Below, piece by piece: positions 1 to 8,491 of a stretch of DNA of 64,000 nt; the first letter of the stretch is position 1; every line of letters starts with the position of its first letter. The notes beneath the pieces were generated by a model that worked only from the letters and a program-made list of their open reading frames with translations, was not told the origin of the DNA and made no database searches. The position numbers were made by a program, and so were the translations under genes. This DNA is from Caldicellulosiruptor hydrothermalis 108 (lineage in GTDB: Bacteria; Bacillota; Thermoanaerobacteria; Caldicellulosiruptorales; Caldicellulosiruptoraceae): positions 998,501 to 1,062,500 of the forward strand of contig NC_014652.1 of the NCBI RefSeq assembly GCF_000166355.1. Direction: 5' to 3'.

Positions 1-792
1 GAAAACGTGCTTAGCCGAAGAACCAATGTCACATTGGATTCACGTTTTTGTCCCAAGTGCAATGCTAAACTTGAATATTTGTTTTACAATGTTGGACATC
101 TTGGAAAATATAAATGCTTAGTGTGTGGTTATAAAAATCCTGAAAGCAGGTTTGTCATTACAAACATAAGAGAAGATTCGGCAGGGTTTGTTTTTGACTT
201 TTTTGACAGGGGAACAGGTATACATATTGAGAACATTAAATGGGAAATGGGTGGTATTTATAATCTGTACAATGTCTGTGCAGCCATTTCGGTAGCAATA
301 TTGACTGGTGTTGAAGAAAAAAGAATAAAAGAAAGGATTGAAACATTTGAAAATGAGCTTGGGAGGTTAGAGAAGAAAGAAGTTGGCGGCAAAAAAGTAA
401 TAATATCACTTGTAAAAAATCCCATAGGCATGAGCGAGACACTAAGCGTAATTAGCCAAGACCCCGACCCTAAGGCTATTGTGTTTATCCTCAACGACAA
501 TGCTGCAGATGGAAAAGATGTCTCATGGATTTGGGATGCTGATTTTGACATCTTGTACAGAATAGAAAACATCAAAGCTTTGTACTTTGGTGGCAAGAGA
601 AAAGAAGATATGGCTTTGAGAGTAAAATACAGTGAATATATGCTTTCTAAGTTTGAATTTATTGACTACAAAGAAGAATTAGACAAGGTTTTTGAGCTAA
701 AAGATATTGAGAAGGTCTATATTCTTCCAACATATACAGCTCTTTTTGAAGTAAAGAAAATAGTGGACAACCTTTCAAAAAGGATGGGATGA
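1..792 (+). CDS. murT: MurT, lipid II isoglutaminyl synthase ATP-dependent subunit (5' partial)
   Basis: The frame is open to base 1, so the N-terminal part of the Mur-ligase domain (roughly 180 residues by family length) lies outside the window. The visible part has a Cys4 zinc ribbon (CPKC about 35 codons in, CLVC about 20 further on) inserted in the Mur-ligase fold, followed by the C-terminal DUF1727 domain with the family's DNAADGKDVSWIWD stretch. MurT with GatD amidates the alpha-carboxyl of D-Glu in lipid II to D-isoglutamine at the cytoplasmic membrane. gatD follows 4 bp downstream, as in other Firmicutes. Family assignment is firm; the true start is not visible. Confidence 0.93.
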   Translation, partial: ENVLSRRTNVTLDSRFCPKCNAKLEYLFYNVGHLGKYKCLVCGYKNPESRFVITNIREDSAGFVFDFFDRGTGIHIENIKWEMGGIYNLYNVCAAISVAILTGVEEKRIKERIETFENELGRLEKKEVGGKKVIISLVKNPIGMSETLSVISQDPDPKAIVFILNDNAADGKDVSWIWDADFDILYRIENIKALYFGGKRKEDMALRVKYSEYMLSKFEFIDYKEELDKVFELKDIEKVYILPTYTALFEVKKIVDNLSKRMG

Positions 793-796
793 AAAA

Positions 797-1525
797 GTGG
801 AGATAAATATTGTGAATATGTATCCAGAAGTTTTAAATCTGTATGGAGATAGAGGCAATATTATCTGTCTGCAGAAAAGATGCATCTGGAGAGGTATAGA
901 AGCAAACATTTTTGAATACAATTTAGGCGCAGACCAAGAAATCCTAAAAAATGCAGATATAATCTTGCTTGGCGGGGCATCTGACAGGGAACAATCTATT
1001 GTGTATTCACATCTTTTGAAATTAAAAGAACTTATTAAGAGCCTTATTGAAGATGGAGTTGTGATACTTGCAATCTGTGGTGGATATCAGCTTTTAGGAG
1101 AGGCTTATATCGATGCAAGCGGAAGAGCAATAAAGGGTCTTCACATCCTGGATTTTATAACAAAAGCTGAAGGGAAAAGACTTATTGGAAATATTATTAT
1201 TGAAACAAGCTTAGATGTGTTTCCCAAAACAGTTGTGGGATATGAAAATCATGGTGGAAGAACCTATCATGATTATCAGCCTTTTGGCAAGGTCTTAAAA
1301 GGTTATGGTAACAACAGGAAGGATGGGTTTGAAGGACTGATTTATAAGAATGTAATAGGTACGTATTTGCACGGACCTCTTCTTCCTAAAAATCCGCATA
1401 TTGCAGACTTTATGCTCAAAAAAGCTCTTGAAAGAAAGTATGCTTTAGATAGCTTAGAATTTCAAAAATTAGATGATACATTAGAATATATTGCTCACAA
1501 CAGGGTAAAAGAATTGTATATGTAA
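797..1525 (+). CDS. gatD: GatD, lipid II isoglutaminyl synthase glutamine amidotransferase subunit
   Basis: A class I (triad) glutamine amidotransferase of 242 residues that supplies ammonia to MurT. The nucleophile elbow AICGGYQLLG places the catalytic Cys at residue 94, and the partner His lies in GTYLHGPLL near residue 191. Cobyric-acid-synthase-like amidotransferases share this fold, but the direct murT linkage and the 242-residue length identify GatD. It starts at GTG 797, whose SD-like AGGATGGG lies inside the murT 3' end. The operon ends at the hairpin at 1541-1573. Confidence 0.94.
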   Translation: MEINIVNMYPEVLNLYGDRGNIICLQKRCIWRGIEANIFEYNLGADQEILKNADIILLGGASDREQSIVYSHLLKLKELIKSLIEDGVVILAICGGYQLLGEAYIDASGRAIKGLHILDFITKAEGKRLIGNIIIETSLDVFPKTVVGYENHGGRTYHDYQPFGKVLKGYGNNRKDGFEGLIYKNVIGTYLHGPLLPKNPHIADFMLKKALERKYALDSLEFQKLDDTLEYIAHNRVKELYM

Positions 1526-1540
1526 AACAGAAATTTGGGC

Positions 1541-1573
1541 AAAAGGCTGCTATTCAGAGGCAGCCTTTTATAA
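1541..1573 (+). terminator. Rho-independent terminator of murT-gatD
   Basis: AAAAGGCTGC (1541-1550) pairs perfectly with GCAGCCTTTT (1560-1569) around a 9-nt loop, followed by an A/T-rich tail. Confidence 0.85.
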
Positions 1574-1603
1574 TTATAATTCACAAATTTATAAATTTTC
1601 ATA

Positions 1604-1632
1604 TTGACTTTTTTGAACAAAGGTTATAAAAT
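1604..1632 (+). promoter_or_regulatory. Sigma-A type promoter of the nucleoside uptake/salvage operon
   Basis: TTGACT (1604-1609) and TAAAAT (1627-1632) are separated by 17 bp, upstream of the binding-protein gene at 1699. The palindrome at 1654-1672 lies just after the expected transcription start. Confidence 0.65.
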
Positions 1633-1653
1633 AATAACGTCAGATGTCAGATG

Positions 1654-1672
1654 TTAGATGTCTGACATCTAA
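1654..1672. promoter_or_regulatory. Palindromic operator candidate (TTAGATGTC-T-GACATCTAA)
   Basis: A perfect 9-bp inverted repeat with a 1-nt centre lies about 20 bp after the -10 box. The upstream flank also holds AGATGTCAGA (1642-1651), which can pair with the right arm 1661-1670, so the half-site AGATGT occurs three times in 25 bp. Position and symmetry suit a repressor. The GntR/HutC-type regulator at 7123 is the natural candidate (inference). The site ends about 10 bp before the SD AAAGGAGG. Confidence 0.6.
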
Positions 1673-1698
1673 AAAATAAAAAAGGAGGTCTGGTTTTT

Positions 1699-2721
1699 AT
1701 GAAGAAAAGGTTATATGCAGTGTTAAGTCTTGTTGTGATTGCTGCACTTTTGTTAAGCTTAAATGTATCTTGGAACATGGCAAGTGGGTCTACATCCCAA
1801 AAAACTTTTAAGGTAGGGCTTGTCACTGACGTTGGTGGTGTCAATGACAGAAGTTTCAACCAGTCTGCATATGAAGGTCTGAAAAGAGCTGAAAAAGAAC
1901 TAAAGATCAAAACAACTCTCATTCAATCAAAACAGATGACAGACTATATTCCAAACTTACAGAAACTTGCAAAAGCTAATTACGATTTAATTATTGCAGT
2001 TGGTTTTCTGATGCACGACTCGGTTGTGACAGTTGCAAAGCAGTTCCCTAAGACAAAATTTTTAATTATCGACTCTGAGATTTCTGACCTTCCTAATGTT
2101 GCCTCAGCTATGTTCAGAGAGGAACAAGCAGGCTACTTAGCAGGTGTTGCTGCAGCTTTGCTTGAGAAAGCTAAGTTTGGCAAAACAACTGGAAAGAATG
2201 TATTTGGAGTTGTAGGTGGCATGAAGATTCCACCTGTTGACAGATACATTGCAGGTTTTAAAGCTGGCGTCTTGAGCGAGATTCCAAAAGCAAAGGTTAT
2301 AATCAAGTACACTGGCAAGTTTGACGACCCGGCATCAGGAAAACAGGTAGCTCTTTCAGAAATTGCACAAGGGGCTGACTTTGTATTTCAGGTTGCAGGG
2401 CAGACAGGTCTTGGTGTTATCCAGGCTGCAAAAGAAAAGGGAGTTTATGCAATTGGTGTTGACTCAGACCAAAGCTATGTGGCACCAACCACTGTTGTTA
2501 CCTCTGCAATGAAGAGAGTTGACGTTGCAACATACAGTGTTATAAAAGATACATTAAATGGGAAATTCAAAAGTGGTATCATTTACTTTGATTTGAAAAA
2601 CAATGGTGTTGGACTTGCTCCATTTATGAAAGGTGTTCCAAAGAGTGTGAGCGAAAAAATAAACAAGGTAATTGCTGATATAAAAGCTGGTAAGATAAAG
2701 ATACCAACAGAAGTAAAGTAG
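1699..2721 (+). CDS. BMP/PnrA-family nucleoside-binding protein of an ABC importer
   Basis: A 340-residue extracytoplasmic binding protein of the BMP/PnrA (NupN) family, expected to capture nucleosides for the ABC transporter encoded at 3579-7101. It has an N-terminal hydrophobic signal (residues 4-24), then the two-lobed periplasmic-binding fold with the family signature VGLVTDVGGVNDRSFNQ at about residue 39. Most Firmicute members are lipoproteins, but no Cys follows the signal peptide and none is apparent in the whole protein. It may be held by an uncleaved signal or released. A strong SD (AAAGGAGG, 1680-1687) precedes ATG 1699. It is first in the operon, directly behind the promoter and operator. 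Confidence 0.92.
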   Translation: MKKRLYAVLSLVVIAALLLSLNVSWNMASGSTSQKTFKVGLVTDVGGVNDRSFNQSAYEGLKRAEKELKIKTTLIQSKQMTDYIPNLQKLAKANYDLIIAVGFLMHDSVVTVAKQFPKTKFLIIDSEISDLPNVASAMFREEQAGYLAGVAAALLEKAKFGKTTGKNVFGVVGGMKIPPVDRYIAGFKAGVLSEIPKAKVIIKYTGKFDDPASGKQVALSEIAQGADFVFQVAGQTGLGVIQAAKEKGVYAIGVDSDQSYVAPTTVVTSAMKRVDVATYSVIKDTLNGKFKSGIIYFDLKNNGVGLAPFMKGVPKSVSEKINKVIADIKAGKIKIPTEVK

Positions 2722-2736
2722 TACCATGTAAGTTTT

Positions 2737-2777
2737 AAAGGCCTGCTGGGCAATATCTAATATCACAGCAGGCCTTT
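2737..2777 (+). terminator. Strong hairpin after the binding-protein gene (partial terminator)
   Basis: AAAGGCCTGCTG (2737-2748) pairs perfectly with CAGCAGGCCTTT (2766-2777) over 12 bp. The T-tract is only TTT, so read-through into the downstream genes is likely. Such a hairpin can also stabilise the binding-protein message relative to the permeases. Confidence 0.7.
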
Positions 2778-2825
2778 CGACAATATACAGGTTTATGATA
2801 CGAATAGAAAGGGGATTTAATCCAT

Positions 2826-3560
2826 ATGATAGGGATAATAGGTGGTTCTGGATTTTACTCTTTTTTGGAAAATGTTAAAGAGATAGAGATTGAAACCCCG
2901 TATGGCAAACCAAGTGATAAAATAGCAATTTCAAAAGTAGAAGGGAAAGAAGTTGCGTTTATTCCGAGGCATGGTAAAACCCATATTTACCCTCCTCATA
3001 AAGTGCCATATAAGGCAAATATATATGCATTAAAAGAACTGGGTGTTGAGAAGATTATTTCAACAACAGCATGTGGAAGCTTAAAAAAGGAGATTAAGCC
3101 GGGTGATTTTGTAATTGTTGACCAGTTTATTGACAGAACATGGGGACGAGAGGACACATTTTCGGATATTGGAAATGTAAAACACACCTCAATGGCACAG
3201 CCTTATGATGATCAGATGAGAGAAATTGCAATTAATGTTTTAGAAGAACTTGGATATAGATTTCATAAAAAAGGTACATGTGTAGTTATTCAGGGACCGC
3301 GATTTTCTACTTTTGCTGAGAGCAGATGGTATTCCAAGATGGGGTTTGACGTTATTGGAATGACTCAGTATCCCGAAGTAGCTTTGGCAAATGAACTTGG
3401 AATAAAGTATTTAAATGTAACTCTTGTGACAGACTATGACGCTGGGTTGGAAGATGACCCAGATATAAGACCTGTTTCCCATGAAGAGGTTTTAAGAGTG
3501 TTTTCTGAAAATGTAGAAAAGCTCAAAAAGGTTATCATTGAAATAATAAAAAGAATATAA
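2826..3560 (+). CDS. mtnP: S-methyl-5'-thioadenosine phosphorylase (MTAP family)
   Basis: A 244-residue phosphorylase that cleaves methylthioadenosine with phosphate to adenine and methylthioribose-1-phosphate. It has the phosphate-binding start IGGSGFY, PRHGKTHIYPPHKVPYKAN, the methionine-containing IGMTQYPE and TDYDAG. The two Asp of TDYD read the 6-amino group in characterised MTAPs, which favours MTA over methylthioinosine. It sits between the binding protein and the ABC ATPase, so salvage and uptake are co-transcribed. ATG 2826 has the SD GAAAGGGG upstream. Other PNP-superfamily specificities cannot be excluded without assay. Confidence 0.9.
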   Translation: MIGIIGGSGFYSFLENVKEIEIETPYGKPSDKIAISKVEGKEVAFIPRHGKTHIYPPHKVPYKANIYALKELGVEKIISTTACGSLKKEIKPGDFVIVDQFIDRTWGREDTFSDIGNVKHTSMAQPYDDQMREIAINVLEELGYRFHKKGTCVVIQGPRFSTFAESRWYSKMGFDVIGMTQYPEVALANELGIKYLNVTLVTDYDAGLEDDPDIRPVSHEEVLRVFSENVEKLKKVIIEIIKRI

Positions 3561-3578
3561 AGACAGGTGGGACATGAT

Positions 3579-5090
3579 ATGGAGTACATTTTGCAGGTAA
3601 AGGATATTTCTAAAAGATTTGGTAATATTCAAGCAAATGATAATGTGTGTTTGGATGTCAAAAAAGGTGAGGTACATGCCATACTTGGGGAAAATGGTGC
3701 TGGAAAGTCTACTTTAATGAATATCATCTATGGTCTTTATACTCCTGATTCTGGAGAGATATATTTTGAAGGGCAAAAACTTGAGGTCAAAGGACCTCAT
3801 GAAGCAATTGAAAAAGGAATAGGAATGGTTCATCAGCATTTTATGTTGATACCTGTATTTACCGTGGCTGAAAATATTGTTTTGGGATTTGAGCCAAAAG
3901 GTTTTAGGTTTAATGTTCAAGAAGCTGAGAAGAAAATTCTTGAGATTTCGAAGAAATACAATTTAGAAATTGACCCAAAGGCAAAAGTTGGAGATTTAAG
4001 TGTAGGTATGCAACAAAGAGTAGAGATATTAAAGGCTTTTTACAGAGATGCAAGGCTTTTGATACTTGATGAACCAACAGCAATGCTAACACCCCAAGAG
4101 ACAAGGGAGCTTTTTAAGATTATAAATAACCTGAAAGCTCAAGGGATATCCATATTATTTATAAGCCACAAACTTGATGAGGTTATGGAAATTTCAGATA
4201 GAGTAACTGTTATGAGAAGAGGAAAGACAATAAAGACCTTGAACACCAAAGAAACAACCGAACAGGAACTTGCAAATTTGATGGTCGGAAGAGAAGTTAA
4301 ACTTGTTGTTGAAAAGACTGAACCGCGGTTAGGAGAGACTGTGTTAAAGGTTGAAAACCTTTCAGTCAAACTGAAAAACGGTGTTGAAAAGGTCAAAGAT
4401 GTAAGTTTTGAAGTAAGAAGAGGAGAGATTTTTGGTATAGCAGGTGTTGATGGAAACGGTCAAAATGAGCTTGTAGAAGCTATTGTTGGACTTATTTCAT
4501 CAACAGGGAAAATAATCTTCAACGGCCAAGAGATTCAAAACCTTCCCACACGCAAACGTTACGAAAAAGGGATTGCTTATATTCCAGCAGACAGGCAGCA
4601 GGACGGGCTTGTTTTGAACTTTACAGTGGCAGAAAACATTGTGCTCAAAAGATACTACAAAAACCCATATTCTAATAGAGGATTTTTAAATTACAAGGTT
4701 ATAACTCTTGAGGCTGATAGACTCATACACGAATTTGATGTGCGTCCACCTGATTACAAGCTGTTTGCAAAGAACCTTTCAGGTGGCAATCAGCAAAAGG
4801 TAATCTTGGCAAGAGAGTTTTCAAGCAGTCCTGACCTTTTAATTGCTGTTCAGCCAACAAGAGGAATGGATGTGGGAGCTATAGAGTACATCCATAGAAA
4901 ACTGATTGAACTTCGAGACAGTGGCAAAGCTATATTGCTTGTTTCTTTAGAGCTTGATGAGATTTTGAACCTCTCTGACAGGATTGCTGTGATGTATTCG
5001 GGCAGGATTATGGATATTTTGGAGAGTAAAAAGGCAACAAAAGAAGATATAGGACTTTTGATGATAGGCAAGAAAAAGAAGGAGGCCTAA
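3579..5090 (+). CDS. Nucleoside ABC transporter ATPase (tandem, NupO-like)
   Basis: A double ABC ATPase of 503 residues that powers nucleoside import. The first domain has a full Walker A (GENGAGKST), signature LSVGMQQRVEI and Walker B LLILDEPTA. The second has a degenerate Walker A (GVDGNGQNEL) and an altered Walker B (LLIAVQPTRGMD) but keeps LSGGNQQKVILAREF, the usual asymmetry of this family. A GTG at 3567 is in frame, but AGGTGGG (3565-3571) overlaps it and lies 7 nt before ATG 3579, so ATG 3579 is preferred. The permease gene follows after 3 bp. Confidence 0.92.
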   Translation: MEYILQVKDISKRFGNIQANDNVCLDVKKGEVHAILGENGAGKSTLMNIIYGLYTPDSGEIYFEGQKLEVKGPHEAIEKGIGMVHQHFMLIPVFTVAENIVLGFEPKGFRFNVQEAEKKILEISKKYNLEIDPKAKVGDLSVGMQQRVEILKAFYRDARLLILDEPTAMLTPQETRELFKIINNLKAQGISILFISHKLDEVMEISDRVTVMRRGKTIKTLNTKETTEQELANLMVGREVKLVVEKTEPRLGETVLKVENLSVKLKNGVEKVKDVSFEVRRGEIFGIAGVDGNGQNELVEAIVGLISSTGKIIFNGQEIQNLPTRKRYEKGIAYIPADRQQDGLVLNFTVAENIVLKRYYKNPYSNRGFLNYKVITLEADRLIHEFDVRPPDYKLFAKNLSGGNQQKVILAREFSSSPDLLIAVQPTRGMDVGAIEYIHRKLIELRDSGKAILLVSLELDEILNLSDRIAVMYSGRIMDILESKKATKEDIGLLMIGKKKKEA

Positions 5091-5093
5091 ACG

Positions 5094-6170
5094 GTGATGG
5101 TAAAAAAGGTTTTGCAGAGCATTTTAATGCCGCTTATTGCTATTTTTATATCCATGATTGTAGGTGGGATAGTAATATTAATCACAGCAAAACAAAATCC
5201 TATTTATGCGTACATTGCTCTTTTTAGCGGAGCATACGGGAATTTAATGAACTTTGCAACAACCCTGACAAACGCAATACCTCTCATAATAACCGGGCTC
5301 GGGGTTGCTATAGCATTTTCTTCAGGGCTTTTTAATATTGGTGCTGAAGGGCAGTTTTGGATAGGCGCAATTGTTGCAACTTATCTTGGGTACCAGATAA
5401 AGGGTCTTCCGTGGTTTTTACACATTCCGTTGATAATTATATGTGCTATGATAGCGGGTGCACTGTGGGGTGGAGTTGTTCCTGGTCTTGCAAAGGTTTA
5501 CACTGGAGCTCATGAGGTTATCACAACTATGATGATGAGTTATATAGCTATCTATTTTAGCCATTATTTGTTAGAAGGCGGTCCAATGATGGATAAAGGA
5601 ACAATACCACAATCACCGGTGATTCAAAACAGTGCAAAGCTAAGTACTTTGGTACCAAATACACAGCTGTCAAGTGGACTTTTCATTGCAATCCTGGCAG
5701 TTGTAGTGGTCTATATTCTCATGTACAAAACAACATTAGGTTACGAACTCAGAGCAGTAGGGTTTAATATCAAAGCTGCAAAGTATGCTGGCATGAACGT
5801 CGCTCAAAAACTTGTTTTGGCTATGGGGCTTTCAGGCGCATTTGCTGCTCTTGCTGGTGCTGTTCAGATAATGGGTGTGCAGTACAGACTATATGATAGC
5901 TTTACTTCAGGTTATGGTTATACTGCTATAGTTGTTGCACTTCTTGCGAATAACAATCCAATTGGTGTTGTAATTGCAGCACTTTTCTTGGCAGGACTTT
6001 CAACAGGTGCGCAAGAGATGCAGATGCAAACAAATATCTCTGGACAGCTTGCTGATGTTGTGGTGGGGCTTATAATCTTCTTCATTGCAATTGAAGAGCT
6101 TTATAGGATTATTATGGAAAAGATAAAAACCAGAAAAACAAAGTTGCAACCGGTAGGAGGGCAAGAGTAA
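5094..6170 (+). CDS. Nucleoside ABC transporter permease (NupP-like)
   Basis: Integral membrane permease of 358 residues in the BPD_transp_2 family, with about nine hydrophobic segments. The loop GFNIKAAKYAGMN resembles the coupling segment of BMP-type permeases. It pairs with the permease that starts 1 bp after its stop to form the heterodimeric channel. The SD GGAGG (5081-5085) ends inside the ATPase gene, 8 nt before GTG 5094; ATG 5097 is an equally possible start. Confidence 0.92.
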   Translation: MMVKKVLQSILMPLIAIFISMIVGGIVILITAKQNPIYAYIALFSGAYGNLMNFATTLTNAIPLIITGLGVAIAFSSGLFNIGAEGQFWIGAIVATYLGYQIKGLPWFLHIPLIIICAMIAGALWGGVVPGLAKVYTGAHEVITTMMMSYIAIYFSHYLLEGGPMMDKGTIPQSPVIQNSAKLSTLVPNTQLSSGLFIAILAVVVVYILMYKTTLGYELRAVGFNIKAAKYAGMNVAQKLVLAMGLSGAFAALAGAVQIMGVQYRLYDSFTSGYGYTAIVVALLANNNPIGVVIAALFLAGLSTGAQEMQMQTNISGQLADVVVGLIIFFIAIEELYRIIMEKIKTRKTKLQPVGGQE

Positions 6171-6171
6171 G

Positions 6172-7101
6172 ATGAATATACTCAGTATTTTCACAAATCC
6201 ATATTTGTGGGCGTCAACCATTGCAATGGCAGTACCGCTTGCACTTCCGGCAATTGGCGGTACTTTTTCAGAACGAGCTGGCGTTGTCAATATTTCTATG
6301 GAAGGAATAATGCTAATTTCGGCATTTGTCTCTGTTGCGTTTTCGGCATACTTTCACAATGCATGGCTTGGACTTTTAGGGGGAGTAATATCTGGTATTT
6401 TGGTAGCATATGTATTTGCATGGGCAGCTGCAAAGATGTACGCAAACCAGATAGTCCTTGGTATGGCTTTTAACATATTTGCGTCTGGTATCACTGCTTA
6501 CCTTTTCAATGCCATATATGGCCCGGAAGGGACACCTTTTGACACACCCAAACTTCCTGATGTTAGAATACCTGTGATAGATAGAATTCCTGTAATTGGA
6601 CAGATTTTAAGCGGACAAAATGTGATGGTTTATATAATGTTTGTTTTGATAATACTTAGCCAGTGGTTTTTGTTCAAGACAACCATAGGTTTGAGGCTAA
6701 GAGCAGTTGGCGAAAATCCAGAAGCTGCTGAGACAGCAGGTATCGATGTTGTAAAGATGAAATACTTAGGTATTATTCTGGGTGGGGCGTTTTCAGCTCT
6801 TGGCGGTGCTTATCTTTCGATTGGGGTTTTGAACAGTTTTTCGCCAGAGATGTCGTCAGGAAGAGGCTATATAGCTTTGGCTGCCATGATTTTTGGTAAG
6901 TGGACACCTGTGGGGTCATTTTTGGCATCACTTTTGTTTGGTTTTGCAACAGCCCTAAGCTATACACTGCAGGAATCATCAATTTCAAAAAACATTATCA
7001 TGATGTTACCATATGTAGTTACAATCTTAGCATTGATTGGAATAGGTGGTAAGAGCGTTGCACCTGCTGCCGACGGTATTCCTTACAGGCCTAAAAAATA
7101 G
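6172..7101 (+). CDS. Nucleoside ABC transporter permease (NupQ-like)
   Basis: The second BPD_transp_2 permease (309 residues, about eight hydrophobic segments). It has GENPEAAETAGIDV as the cytoplasmic coupling motif and starts with the typical ERAGVVNISMEGIML segment. It begins 1 bp after the first permease and is followed 21 bp later by the GntR regulator. Together with the genes at 1699, 3579 and 5094 it completes one nucleoside importer. Confidence 0.92.
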   Translation: MNILSIFTNPYLWASTIAMAVPLALPAIGGTFSERAGVVNISMEGIMLISAFVSVAFSAYFHNAWLGLLGGVISGILVAYVFAWAAAKMYANQIVLGMAFNIFASGITAYLFNAIYGPEGTPFDTPKLPDVRIPVIDRIPVIGQILSGQNVMVYIMFVLIILSQWFLFKTTIGLRLRAVGENPEAAETAGIDVVKMKYLGIILGGAFSALGGAYLSIGVLNSFSPEMSSGRGYIALAAMIFGKWTPVGSFLASLLFGFATALSYTLQESSISKNIIMMLPYVVTILALIGIGGKSVAPAADGIPYRPKK

Positions 7102-7122
7102 AAAAAAGGGCGGGTGCGAGCA

Positions 7123-7854
7123 ATGGAAAGTTTTGAATTAGTAGGATATCCCCAAAGGTATGAGCTTGTGTTGAAGAGGTTAAAGCAACTCATTGAAGAA
7201 AAATTTAAAGAAGGCGACAAGCTTCCTTCTGAAATGGAACTTGCAAAGCTTTTTGGTGTGAGCAGAGCGACGCTCAGAGAAGCTTTAAGGATATTGGAAG
7301 AAGAAGGCTATGTTGTAAGAAAACATGGTATTGGGACTTTTGTATCATCACGGCCAATTTTGCAATCTGGAATGGAAGAGCTTCAGAGCATAACAAAGTT
7401 AATGGAAAAACAGGGGTACAAGCCGCACACGAAAGATATTGTTGTTACTAAAACCTATCCAAACGCAAAAGAGGCTCATATGCTCAGAATATCGCCAGCT
7501 GAAGAGATTATCAAAATAGAAAGAGTACGACTTGCGGAGAGTATTCCCGTTGTTTATTGTGTTGATAGACTTCCTGCAAAGCTATTTTCATCTGAGTTTA
7601 AATTTGTAGGAGAGTCGTTATTTGACTATTTAAATGATAAACTGGGAATATATATTGCGTATGCAATCTCTGATATCATCCCAATGCTTGCTGAGAAAAA
7701 TAATGTGTATAAAAAGCTTGAACTTGAAAAGAGTGATGTTGTTCTTTTGCTTGACCAGGTTCATTTTGACCAAAACGACATTCCAATTTTGTATTCTTCA
7801 AACTATTTCTCACCCAAAAAATTCAGATTCTATATTGTGAGAAAGAGGGTATAA
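7123..7854 (+). CDS. GntR-family regulator, HutC/UTRA subfamily
   Basis: A 243-residue repressor-type regulator. The N-terminal winged helix-turn-helix (LPSEMELAKLFGVSRATLREALRILEEEGYV, residues about 30-60) is followed by a UTRA ligand-binding domain (about 85-240). It is encoded inside the nucleoside operon and most simply senses a nucleoside or sugar phosphate there (inference). GTG 7114 is in frame but lies against the SD AAGGGCGGG (7106-7114); ATG 7123, 8 nt after it, is the better start. The palindrome at 1654-1672 is the best candidate operator in the window. Confidence 0.9.
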   Translation: MESFELVGYPQRYELVLKRLKQLIEEKFKEGDKLPSEMELAKLFGVSRATLREALRILEEEGYVVRKHGIGTFVSSRPILQSGMEELQSITKLMEKQGYKPHTKDIVVTKTYPNAKEAHMLRISPAEEIIKIERVRLAESIPVVYCVDRLPAKLFSSEFKFVGESLFDYLNDKLGIYIAYAISDIIPMLAEKNNVYKKLELEKSDVVLLLDQVHFDQNDIPILYSSNYFSPKKFRFYIVRKRV

Positions 7855-7857
7855 AAA

Positions 7858-8274
7858 ATGAAGTATTTGGACAGGGTTGATGAACAAACTGCGTATTTTT
7901 TAAACTTGGCAAAAGAAGCTCAAAAAAAGGCATATGCACCGTACTCACGCTTCAAGGTTGGAGCAGCAGCTGTTGGTAGCAGTAGAAAGGTGTATACAGG
8001 GTGCAACATAGAAAATGCTTCATATCCACTTTCCATTTGTGCAGAAAGGGTTGCACTATTTAAAGCTATATCAGAAGGTGAGAGCAAAATAAAAGCTCTT
8101 TATATCATCGGTCCTGAGAATGAGCCTATATCGCCGTGTGGTGCGTGCAGACAGGTGATTTTTGAACTTGCAAGAAATAGTACTATTTATCTTTCAAATT
8201 GTGATATGACAAAAGTAATAGAAACTAATAGCAAAGAACTTTTGCCATACGGATTTGACTTGAAAGAAAGATGA
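7858..8274 (+). CDS. cdd: Cytidine deaminase
   Basis: A 138-residue tetrameric-type cytidine/deoxycytidine deaminase producing uridine or deoxyuridine for the phosphorylase at 8492. The zinc site is complete: Cys61-Ala-Glu63 in SICAERVALF and PCGACRQV with Cys94 and Cys97. The substrate loop CNIENASYP is present. It starts at ATG 7858, 3 bp after the regulator's stop codon. Confidence 0.95.
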   Translation: MKYLDRVDEQTAYFLNLAKEAQKKAYAPYSRFKVGAAAVGSSRKVYTGCNIENASYPLSICAERVALFKAISEGESKIKALYIIGPENEPISPCGACRQVIFELARNSTIYLSNCDMTKVIETNSKELLPYGFDLKER

Positions 8275-8302
8275 AATTAAGGTGGGAGGGAGATTATCCA
8301 AG

Positions 8303-8473
8303 GTGAAAGTAGTATTTCTTTCTCTTATCACAGGATTTATTGTCGGTGCTATATTCAGACTTCTAAAGCTTCCAATTCCTGCACCAAATGCTCTTGCAGG
8401 AATAATGGGTATATTTGGGATATTTTTGGGAGCTGTTTTTGTTGAGCAGATTCTTAAGTTGTTAACAAAGTAG
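8303..8473 (+). CDS. XapX-domain small membrane protein
   Basis: A 56-residue hydrophobic protein matching the XapX (DUF1427) pattern: GFIVGAIFRLLKLPIPAPNALAGIMGIFGIFLG, with two predicted membrane helices. XapX domains occur next to nucleoside or purine uptake genes (named from the E. coli xap locus), but their molecular role is not established. It lies between cdd and pdp inside the salvage operon. GTG 8282 is also in frame but sits on the SD GGGAGGG; GTG 8303 gives the usual short N-terminus. Confidence 0.75.
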   Translation: MKVVFLSLITGFIVGAIFRLLKLPIPAPNALAGIMGIFGIFLGAVFVEQILKLLTK

Positions 8474-8491
8474 AACAAGAAGGTGAAAAGC

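Noticed and set aside
6207..6473. Cys-rich 88-codon frame overlapping the second permease gene
   Set aside because: Out of frame with a well-supported membrane protein, no SD, composition typical of a shadow frame.
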